10,425 bases of DNA from an uncultured Leucobacter sp. (GTDB taxonomy: Bacteria > Actinomycetota > Actinomycetes > Actinomycetales > Microbacteriaceae): positions 1 through 10,425 of the forward strand of contig CALMSE010000313.1 of the NCBI GenBank assembly GCA_937872275.1. The letters are read 5' to 3'. Of this stretch, positions 5,294 through 10,425 are shown piece by piece; within the stretch, counting starts at the first letter, position 1, and each line of letters starts with the position of its first letter. A program made the position numbers and the translations under genes. The notes under the pieces are model-generated. The model worked only from the letters and a program-made list of their open reading frames with translations. It was not told the origin of the DNA and searched no databases.

Positions 5294-5311
5294 GGTCTCC
5301 GTCTGGTGACC
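5294..5311. promoter_or_regulatory. Operator C3, facing the TetR gene
   Basis: GGTCTCCGTCTGGTGACC, another imperfect copy (GGTC-CC...GG-GACC), 42 bp from C2 and about 38 bp before the TetR C -10. Likely used for autoregulation. Confidence 0.55.
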
Positions 5312-5348
5312 GATGCCATCCGGCCGAAGCGAGCACTCGTGCGTTCCC

Positions 5349-5354
5349 TAGGAT
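5349..5354 (+). promoter_or_regulatory. -10 box of the TetR C gene
   Basis: TAGGAT, 41 bp before the ATG, at the same place as TAGGCT in unit B. No clear -35. A GAGAAGAGAG purine run about 9 bases before the ATG is the likely ribosome binding site. Confidence 0.4.
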
Positions 5355-5389
5355 TGGCAGAGAATCGGCAGAGAAGAGAGTGCTCGCAT

Positions 5390-5986
5390 ATGCCCAGGAT
5401 CGTCGACCGCGACGAACGTCGCGCCCACATCGTCGAGGCCGTCACGCAGATCATCGTGCGCGACGGCTTCGACCGCTTGACCATGCGGCAGATCGCGGCC
5501 GAAGCGGGCTACGCGCACGGCGCGATCGCGCGCTACTTCCCCGACAAGCAGAGCCTGCTCGCCGCGGCCTTCGTCAGGGTGTTCACCCTGTCGCACGAGC
5601 ACATCGACGATCTGGTCGAGGGGGTGCGCGGGCTCGAGGCGCTGCGGCTGATGGTGCTCGAGCTCATGCCCATCGACGAGGAGGCGATCGGGCGCTCCCG
5701 AGTCGTGCTCGCCTTCTGGGACCTGGCCTCGCAAGACCCGGAGCTGAGGGAGATCCACCACGAGAACCTCACCCGACGGCGGGCGTTGATCAGGCGCTTC
5801 CTGCTCGAGGCGCAAGAGGACGGGGAACTCGTCGCGCACGCCGACATCGAGACCGAGGTCAACCGCGTCTCGGCGCACAACGCGGGCTGGCAGATGCTCG
5901 GCGTGCTCATGCCCGAGGCGTCGGGCGCCGAGAGCCTGCATGCCAGCGTCGACGCGATGATCGCCGAGCTGCGTCGCGCCGACTGA
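5390..5986 (+). CDS. TetR-family repressor C
   Basis: A 198-residue regulator paralogous to TetR B. The helix-turn-helix lies at about 9-56: TMRQIAAEAG is helix 2, then the recognition helix YAHGAIARYFPDK. The ligand-binding half shares ARRR/ARRQ, HNAGWQM and SIDAMIAELR-like blocks with TetR B, ending in AELRRAD. It is divergent from binding protein C, with operators C1-C3 between them, so autorepression and repression of the binding protein are expected. Because the permease operon has C-type operators and no TetR of its own, this protein is also the best candidate to control it (inference). The start MPRIV is matched by the paralogue and preceded by a purine-rich stretch. The open frame reaches back to 5264 through the promoter. 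Confidence 0.93.
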   Translation: MPRIVDRDERRAHIVEAVTQIIVRDGFDRLTMRQIAAEAGYAHGAIARYFPDKQSLLAAAFVRVFTLSHEHIDDLVEGVRGLEALRLMVLELMPIDEEAIGRSRVVLAFWDLASQDPELREIHHENLTRRRALIRRFLLEAQEDGELVAHADIETEVNRVSAHNAGWQMLGVLMPEASGAESLHASVDAMIAELRRAD

Positions 5987-6030
5987 GGCGGAGTCCTCAG
6001 TGCTCCGACTCGCCCGTCGGCCTGTCGGCA

Positions 6031-6077
6031 GGGCAGGAGGTGCGGGTGCGGCTGAGCAGCATCCGCACCTCCCGCCC
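6031..6077. terminator. Bidirectional terminator between TetR C and the FAH-fold gene
   Basis: GGGCAGGAGGTGCGG (6031-6045) pairs with CCGCACCTCCCGCCC (6063-6077): 15 positions, with only one mismatch on the plus strand that becomes a G-U pair in the minus transcript. The loop is 17 bases. It sits in the 123-base gap between convergent genes. No T-tract. Confidence 0.7.
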
Positions 6078-6109
6078 TATTCTCGAGCAGGCGCAGGAGG
6101 CCGGGCGCC

Positions 6110-7039
6110 TCAGCGGTCCGCGGGCCCCGTGATCGGGGTGCGCAGCACGCCCAGCCGCTCGACCTCGACCTCGACCACATCGCCGTCTCCCAGCAGCCAC
6201 TGCGGCTCGCGCGCGTAGCCCACGCCCGCCGGGGTGCCGGTGCAGAGGATGTCGCCCGGCTGCAGCGTGAGGGTCTGCGATATGTGCGCGAGCGTCGCGG
6301 CGACCTCGTAGATCTGCTTGTCGGTCGTCGACTCCTGCACCACCTCGCCGTTGACGCGGGTCTGCAGGCGCAGCCCGTCGCGCAGATCGCCGACCTCGTC
6401 GGCGGTGACGAGCGGACCGATGGGCCCCGAGCGGTCGCCGTTCTTGCCGAGGATCCACTGCGAGGTGAGCTTCTGCGCGATGCGCGAGGTGAGGTCGTTG
6501 AAGGTCGAGTAGCCGAGGATCGCGGCGCGCGCCTCGTCCTCCGAAGCCTCGCAGAGCGGGGCGCCGACCCAGGCGGCGATCTCGCCCTCCCAGTCGAGGC
6601 CGCCCTCGTTCGCGTTGGTGGGGGCGCTCACGCCGCCGACGGTGAGGGAGCGCGTCCAACGGGCGAACAGCGTCGGGTAGGGCGGGTGCTCGACGTTCGC
6701 GAAGGAGCCCTCGGCGATGTGGTCGGCGTAGTTGAGGCCGACGCAGACGACGCGCGCCTCGGGCAGCACGGGGGGCACGACCTCGAGGCCGCCGCCGGCG
6801 GGCCCGCCGCCCACCTCGACCCGGCGGCCGTCGGGCCGTGCCATCGCAGAGGCGGGATCGGCCCAGAACCGCCGCAGCGGGGCGAGGAGCGTCGCGGAGC
6901 CGACGGTGGGGGTGTCGAGTCGCTCCGTGCGGGCGACCCAGGTCTCGCCCTCGCGGTCGAAGGCCCCGCCGCCGGAAGCGTGGGGGGCGGATCCGGCAGT
7001 ACCGGTCTCCGCGGGTACGACGACGCCGATCAGGCGCAT
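6110..7039 (-). CDS. Fumarylacetoacetate hydrolase (FAH)-family enzyme
   Basis: A 309-residue cytoplasmic metal-dependent enzyme of the FAH superfamily, whose members cleave, hydrate, decarboxylate or isomerise beta-keto and enol acids from ring or sugar-acid catabolism. Residues 1-90 form the variable N-terminal part. The core shows GLNYADHIAE (101-110, His107 expected in catalysis), DWEGEIA (149-155) and FND (180-182). The latter two give the Glu151-Glu153-Asp182 metal triad. GTPAGVG is at 268-274. All expected metal ligands are present, so an active enzyme is likely, but the exact reaction cannot be told. The ATG at 7039 has GAGGAGG about seven bases upstream, so the longer frame to 7087 is not needed. 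It is divergent from the GntR gene and probably controlled by it. Confidence 0.92.
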   Translation of the reverse strand: MRLIGVVVPAETGTAGSAPHASGGGAFDREGETWVARTERLDTPTVGSATLLAPLRRFWADPASAMARPDGRRVEVGGGPAGGGLEVVPPVLPEARVVCVGLNYADHIAEGSFANVEHPPYPTLFARWTRSLTVGGVSAPTNANEGGLDWEGEIAAWVGAPLCEASEDEARAAILGYSTFNDLTSRIAQKLTSQWILGKNGDRSGPIGPLVTADEVGDLRDGLRLQTRVNGEVVQESTTDKQIYEVAATLAHISQTLTLQPGDILCTGTPAGVGYAREPQWLLGDGDVVEVEVERLGVLRTPITGPADR

Positions 7040-7101
7040 GAGCGCCTCCTCTCTTCCCGGCGGCCCGGCGGGGTCGCCGCGGCTCACGGTGAAATTCTGA
7101 A

Positions 7102-7124
7102 AAGGTATTTAACATTCATACCTT
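7102..7124. promoter_or_regulatory. Inverted repeat, probable GntR operator
   Basis: AAGGTAT and ATACCTT are perfect 7-bp arms separated by TTAACATTC, in an AT-rich island between two divergent genes. The spacer contains the -35 box of the GntR gene, so binding would block it and could affect the FAH-fold gene as well. The binder is inferred from position. Confidence 0.6.
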
Positions 7125-7137
7125 ATGCCCCTATAGT
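7109..7137 (+). promoter_or_regulatory. GntR gene promoter (leaderless)
   Basis: TTAACA (7109-7114), a 17-bp spacer, and TATAGT (7132-7137): the best sigma-70-type promoter in the window. Only seven bases separate the -10 from the ATG, so the transcript should begin at or next to the start codon. No Shine-Dalgarno sequence is present. Confidence 0.7.
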
Positions 7138-7144
7138 AACCCGT

Positions 7145-7948
7145 ATGACCATGCAGTCCAGCCTCGCGACGCTCTCGGTGATCCCGCCCCGCTCGCGCGC
7201 GGAGCAGCTCGCCGACACGCTCGTCGAGCACATTCGCGCGCGCGGCCTGGGCCCCGGTGACCGTCTCGGCACGCTCGACGAGATCAGGGCCGAGGTCGGC
7301 TTCGCACGCACCACGGTGAGCGAGGCCGTACGGCTGCTGCGCGAGCGCGGAGCGCTCGAGATCCGCCCCGGCCGTGGCGGCGGCCTCTTCGTCGCGGCCG
7401 ACACGCCCGTCGTGCGCCTGCGCCGCACGCTGCTCGGGGCGAACGGATCCGACCGCGCGGTGCGCGATGCGATCGAGCTGCGCGAGTCGCTCGAAGAGCC
7501 CATCGCCCTCGCCGCAGCGGCCGCGTGCACCCCGGCCGACGGGAGGCGGCTGGCCGAGGCCGCCGCCGAGCTCGCGCTGACCGGCGACGACTTCGACGCG
7601 TTCATCGAGCGCAACTGGCACCTGCACGAACTGATCGCCGAGCTCTGCCCGAATACGATGATGAGCGCCGTCTACGCGAGCTGCCTCGGCTACCTCACCC
7701 GGAGCGAGTACAGCTACGACGACGGCGCCACGGGTGCGGGCGAGGCCGTCGCCGACTACATCGCGAGGCGATCCGCGGCGCACGTCGAGCTGGTCGCGGC
7801 GATCCGCTCCGCCGATCCCGAGCGCATCCGGGCGGCGGTGCGCATCCACAACGACGGCGCCGCGGGCTCGGCCGACGAGGTCGGCGAAGCGCCCGAGGCG
7901 CCCGAGGCGCCCGGAACCGAGCGAACACCAGAGGAGGACCCGCGATGA
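7145..7948 (+). CDS. GntR-family (FadR/FCD-type) transcriptional regulator
   Basis: A 267-residue repressor or activator. The winged helix-turn-helix covers about residues 17-85 (GPGDRLGTLDEIRAEVGFARTTVSEAVRLLRERGALEIRPGRGGGLFV, quoted here in part by its ends). The FCD effector domain follows at about 105-237; Asp151, His159/His161, His213 and His235 are the likely metal-ligand positions of that fold. The C-terminal tail is acidic and Pro-rich with an EAP triplet repeat and is probably disordered. The ATG at 7145 begins about where transcription should start; a second ATG at 7151 also lacks a ribosome site. The stop overlaps the next ATG as ATGA. Effectors of FCD regulators are usually small organic acids, which suits the neighbouring enzymes, but the ligand is unknown. 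Confidence 0.9.
   Translation: MTMQSSLATLSVIPPRSRAEQLADTLVEHIRARGLGPGDRLGTLDEIRAEVGFARTTVSEAVRLLRERGALEIRPGRGGGLFVAADTPVVRLRRTLLGANGSDRAVRDAIELRESLEEPIALAAAAACTPADGRRLAEAAAELALTGDDFDAFIERNWHLHELIAELCPNTMMSAVYASCLGYLTRSEYSYDDGATGAGEAVADYIARRSAAHVELVAAIRSADPERIRAAVRIHNDGAAGSADEVGEAPEAPEAPGTERTPEEDPR
7886..7912 (+). repeat. Three tandem 9-bp units in the GntR tail
   Basis: GA(A/G)GCGCCC three times, encoding Glu-Ala-Pro repeats in the disordered tail of the regulator. Such a run can change copy number by slippage without breaking the frame. Confidence 0.6.
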
Positions 7949-9174
7949 GCGGATACCGCGACTACCTGTTCCCCCCGGGGCACCCCCGCATCGCCGAGGT
8001 CGAGGGGCTCGACGCCTACGCGTATGTGCCCTACGCCCGGCAGCACCACTTCACCGGCGGCCTGATCGAGGGCTGGAAGAAGCTCTACGACGAGCCCTAC
8101 GTCGGCGTCACCGCGGACGGCGAGCTGATCCCGGGCCTCTTCGAGCTGCGACGCCCCGACGCCGCGGACGCGGCGCCCGTCGAGGCGATGCTCGCCGCTG
8201 CCGAGCGACTGTACGAGACCCTCGACGCCGAGCAGCGCGAGCGCATCTCGTACCCGATCGACTCCCTCGAATGGCGGCACTGGGCGAACCCCGAGTTCCT
8301 GCAGTTCGACACGGGACTGCGGCTCGAGTTCCAGCCCGAGCCCGTGCGCGAGGCGTTCCTGGCGCTCGTCGAGGCGAGCCTCAGCCCGCGCGGCGCCCAC
8401 GACGTGCGCACGATGATGCGCATCAACGGCTTCCTCGGCGATGTCGTGGGGCTCCCCGGCATCCTGAACGAATACTCGTACAACGTCGCGATCTACGGCG
8501 AGCCGAGCCTCACCGCGCCCTGGGGCTGGCAGCTCTTCGGCCACCACTGCGCGGTCAACTGCCTTGTCGTCGACGGGCAGATGGTCGTCTCGCCCGTCTT
8601 CCTCGGCGCCGAGCCGAACGAGATCGACGAGGGCCGGCACGCGGGCACGGTCGCGTTCATCGAGCGCATCTCGCTCGGGCGGCGGATCATGGCCGAGCTG
8701 AGCGACGAGCAGCGTCGCGCCGCCGTGACGAGCGAGAGCCTGACCGAGGGCCTGCCCGAGGGGCGCGTGCATCCGGGCGACGAGCGCCACCTGGCCGGCG
8801 CGTTCCAGGACAACCGCATGATCCCCTACGAGGGCGTCCGCGTCTCCGAGCTGAGCGAGCGGGCGCAGCAGCTGGTCTGGGATCTCGTGGCCGAGTTCGT
8901 GTCGATCCTGCCCGAGGGGCCGGCGCGCCTGCGGATGCGCGAGATCCGCGAGCACCTGGCCGACACCTGGTTCTCCTGGATGGGCGGCACCGGCCCCGAC
9001 GACCCCTACTACTGCCGGGTGCAGAACCCCGTCGTCATCGTCGAGCTCGACCACCACTGCGGCGTGTTCCTCTCGAACGAGACCCCGCAGCCCTTCCACA
9101 TCCACACCGTCATGCGCACCCCGAACGGCAACGACTACGGGCACGCGCTGGTGCGCCAGGCGCTCGGCGACTGA
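7945..9174 (+). CDS. DUF3500-family protein of unknown function
   Basis: A 409-residue soluble protein without signal peptide or membrane segments. I place it in the DUF3500 family from memory of its motifs: WGWQLFGHHCAVNC (193-206), VSPVFLGAEP (215-224) and PFHIHTVMRTPNGNDYG (383-399). His-rich clusters His200-His201, ELDHHCG (367-373) and His385/His387 sit in the best-kept parts, suggesting metal or haem binding or catalysis. That is inference; no reaction is established to my knowledge. GAGGAGG lies seven bases before the ATG, inside the GntR gene, and the start overlaps the GntR stop (ATGA), so the two are co-expressed and probably coupled. The FAH-fold enzyme across the divergent promoter may act on the same pathway. 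Confidence 0.85.
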   Translation: MSGYRDYLFPPGHPRIAEVEGLDAYAYVPYARQHHFTGGLIEGWKKLYDEPYVGVTADGELIPGLFELRRPDAADAAPVEAMLAAAERLYETLDAEQRERISYPIDSLEWRHWANPEFLQFDTGLRLEFQPEPVREAFLALVEASLSPRGAHDVRTMMRINGFLGDVVGLPGILNEYSYNVAIYGEPSLTAPWGWQLFGHHCAVNCLVVDGQMVVSPVFLGAEPNEIDEGRHAGTVAFIERISLGRRIMAELSDEQRRAAVTSESLTEGLPEGRVHPGDERHLAGAFQDNRMIPYEGVRVSELSERAQQLVWDLVAEFVSILPEGPARLRMREIREHLADTWFSWMGGTGPDDPYYCRVQNPVVIVELDHHCGVFLSNETPQPFHIHTVMRTPNGNDYGHALVRQALGD

Positions 9175-9265
9175 GCGCGTCGGGATTCCGCTGCCGAGTG
9201 GTGAACAATGGAGGGGTGGCGGATGAGCCGGGCCGCAGCGCGTCCGGCGGATAGGGACGGACCCA

Positions 9266-10057
9266 ATGATGACAGCGCACCGGCGTCCCGGTCTACTCCC
9301 CCTCCTCCTGCTCGGGGCGGCCACGGGCCTGCTGTCGGGCCTCTTCGGCATCGGCGGCGGCGTGGTGCTGGTGCCCCTGCTGACCCTGCTGCTGAGGTTT
9401 CCGCAGCGGCTGGCCGCCGGCACCTCGGTGGCGGCGATCCTTCCCGCCGCGGTGGTGGGCGGCATCGGCTACGCGCTGCAGGGCAACGTGGACTGGATCG
9501 CCGCGGCCTGTCTCGCGGCGGGCATCATCGGCGGTGCGCAGCTGGGTGCTTATCTGCTCTCGCGCGTGCCGACGGCGTTCCTCCGGTGGATGTTCATGGC
9601 GTTCCTTCTGGGGGTGATCGTGAGCCTCTGGTTCGTGGTACCGCAGCGCGACGACGTCATCCCCATGAACCTGCTCATCGGCGCGCTGCTCGTCGTCACG
9701 GGTTTCGTGACCGGCATCCTCTCGGGTCTGCTCGGGGTCGGCGGCGGGGTGGTCGTGGTGCCGATCCTCATGTTCTTCTTCGGCGCGAGCGACCTCATCG
9801 CGAAGGGCACCTCGCTCATCATGCTGATCCCCGGCTCGATCTCGGGCACCCTCGGCAACCTGCGCCGCAACAACATCGACCTGCGCGCAGCGGCGATCCT
9901 GGGCGTCGCGGCGGCGGTGCTGTCGCCGCTCGGCGCGATCTTCGCCGCCCGCATCGAGCCCTTCTGGTCGAACATCGCGTTCTCGCTGCTGATGGTGTTC
10001 ATCCTGGTGCAGATGCTGGTGAAGACCCTGCGCGACGGGAGACGCCGCGGCGAGTGA
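9266..10057 (+). CDS. TauE/SafE-family membrane exporter
   Basis: A 263-residue integral membrane protein with about eight hydrophobic helices. The fold is an internal duplication: LSGLFGIGGGVVLVPLL (23-39) repeats as LSGLLGVGGGVVVVPIL (152-168), and AAGTSVAAILP (50-60) as AKGTSLIMLIP (179-189). Gly-rich motifs of this kind mark the TauE/SafE (DUF81) family, whose members are linked to export of sulfite, sulfoacetate and other organic anions. The start ATG at 9266 has AGGGA about eight bases upstream; a second ATG at 9269 is equally possible. A 91-base gap after the DUF3500 gene holds no clear promoter, so it may be read from the GntR promoter. A sulfonate link is possible given the TauA/TauC-like transporter but is not shown by any desulfonating enzyme here. 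Confidence 0.88.
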   Translation: MMTAHRRPGLLPLLLLGAATGLLSGLFGIGGGVVLVPLLTLLLRFPQRLAAGTSVAAILPAAVVGGIGYALQGNVDWIAAACLAAGIIGGAQLGAYLLSRVPTAFLRWMFMAFLLGVIVSLWFVVPQRDDVIPMNLLIGALLVVTGFVTGILSGLLGVGGGVVVVPILMFFFGASDLIAKGTSLIMLIPGSISGTLGNLRRNNIDLRAAAILGVAAAVLSPLGAIFAARIEPFWSNIAFSLLMVFILVQMLVKTLRDGRRRGE

Positions 10058-10067
10058 CCGGCCGCGG
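10045..10067. terminator. Small hairpin between TauE-type and Lrp-type genes
   Basis: CCGCGGC (10045-10051) and GCCGCGG (10061-10067) flank the TauE-type stop codon in the 11-base gap between convergent genes. Short and without a T-tract, so a weak terminator call. Confidence 0.35.
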
Positions 10068-10068
10068 G

Positions 10069-10425
10069 TCAGGGCATCCGCGTCCCGCTGCGCTTGAGCG
10101 CGTGGATCACGAGCGAGGTGTCGACCTCGAGCGAGTACGCCGTCCAGTCGTCGCGGAAGAGGAACGCGGCCAGCGCCTCCTGGCTGGTGCAGGCGATCTC
10201 CGCGAGCAGCTGGTGTCGACCGGTCGTGAAGGCGAGGTAGCGGATCTCGGGCACCTCGGCGAGGATGCGCGCGACTCGGTCGATGCCGCCCGGCACCGTG
10301 CGGATCCGCAGCACCGCATCGACCGGGAAGCCGAGGAGGGCGGGCTCGACGACGGTGCGGGTGTAGAGGCGGCCGTCCGCCTGCATCTGCGCCATGCGGC
10401 GGCGGGCCGAAGCCGGCGAGAGCGC
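10069..10425 (-). CDS. Lrp/AsnC-family regulator (N-terminus outside the window)
   Basis: The last 118 codons of a leucine-responsive-type regulator. The frame enters at the right edge with ALSPASARRRM, the recognition-helix region of the AsnC-type helix-turn-helix, followed by the short linker and the RAM ligand-binding domain. The alternating strand/helix pattern (VLRIRTVPGGIDRVARIL, YLAFTTGRHQLLAEIAC, and a final VDTSLVIHALKR strand) is typical. An in-frame ATG at 10395 falls inside the DNA-binding domain and is not the true start. These regulators form octamers or dimers that sense amino acids or related small molecules; what this one controls is unseen because its own upstream region is outside. 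Confidence 0.85.
   Translation of the reverse strand, partial: ALSPASARRRMAQMQADGRLYTRTVVEPALLGFPVDAVLRIRTVPGGIDRVARILAEVPEIRYLAFTTGRHQLLAEIACTSQEALAAFLFRDDWTAYSLEVDTSLVIHALKRSGTRMP

Noticed and set aside
6284..7144. N-terminal extension of the GntR regulator
   Set aside because: It is antisense to the FAH-fold gene and crosses a good promoter and inverted repeat.
7756..9465. 569-codon minus-strand frame opposite the DUF3500 gene
   Set aside because: High-GC shadow of a well-supported gene; composition is unlike a real protein and it overlaps the GntR and TauE-type genes as well.
10069..10395. Complete 108-residue protein starting at the ATG at 10395
   Set aside because: The frame continues upstream with ALSPASARRR, part of an AsnC-type DNA-binding helix, so the gene is cut by the window edge.
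1..10425. Insertion sequences, CRISPR arrays, tRNA or rRNA genes, attachment sites
   Set aside because: None recognised by eye: no transposase or integrase motifs, no regularly spaced repeats, no tRNA-like cloverleaf. The duplications carry no flanking mobile element inside the window.

Overview
The window is GC-rich DNA with short intergenic gaps, ATGA/TGATG gene overlaps, GC-rich hairpins without T-tracts and lipoproteins with short Ala/Leu-rich signal peptides. This points to an actinomycete, perhaps Microbacteriaceae; the family-level guess is inference. It looks like an accessory catabolic/transport locus: three related transporter units on the left, a small enzyme/regulator cluster on the right.

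Left part (1-5986). Reading leftward, three paralogous control regions (A near 2000-2090, B near 3270-3400, C near 5225-5311) each precede a minus-strand transport gene. C and B each sit between a TetR-family repressor (plus strand) and an NMT1/SsuA-type lipoprotein substrate-binding protein (minus strand). A has no TetR. It drives a tightly overlapped operon of two SsuC/TauC-like permeases and an SsuB/TauB-like ATPase that runs off the left edge. All three regions keep the same geometry: two operator-like 18-mers 25 bp apart flanking a TATTCT -10 box, then two TAAC motifs 11 bp apart, then (clear in B and C) a third palindrome facing the TetR gene.

Unit A carries the debris of a binding-protein gene. 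A 22-codon leader begins like the paralogous signal peptides, ends like the C-terminus of binding protein B, and overlaps the permease start by ATGA. Just downstream of binding protein B lies a decayed copy of the first ~30 codons of the permease. The simplest reading is duplication of an ancestral tetR/SBP-permease-permease-ATPase unit followed by deletions. Two differently regulated binding proteins would then be left, possibly sharing one membrane core.

Right part (6110-10425). A fumarylacetoacetate-hydrolase-fold enzyme (minus) is divergent from a GntR/FadR-type regulator (plus) whose mRNA is probably leaderless and whose -35 lies inside a 7-bp inverted repeat. The regulator overlaps (ATGA) a DUF3500-type protein of unknown function. 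Then come a TauE/SafE-type membrane exporter and, convergent at the right edge, a partial Lrp/AsnC regulator. The arrangement suggests uptake of small organic anions (left) and their metabolism or export of a product (right), but no substrate can be named from sequence alone.
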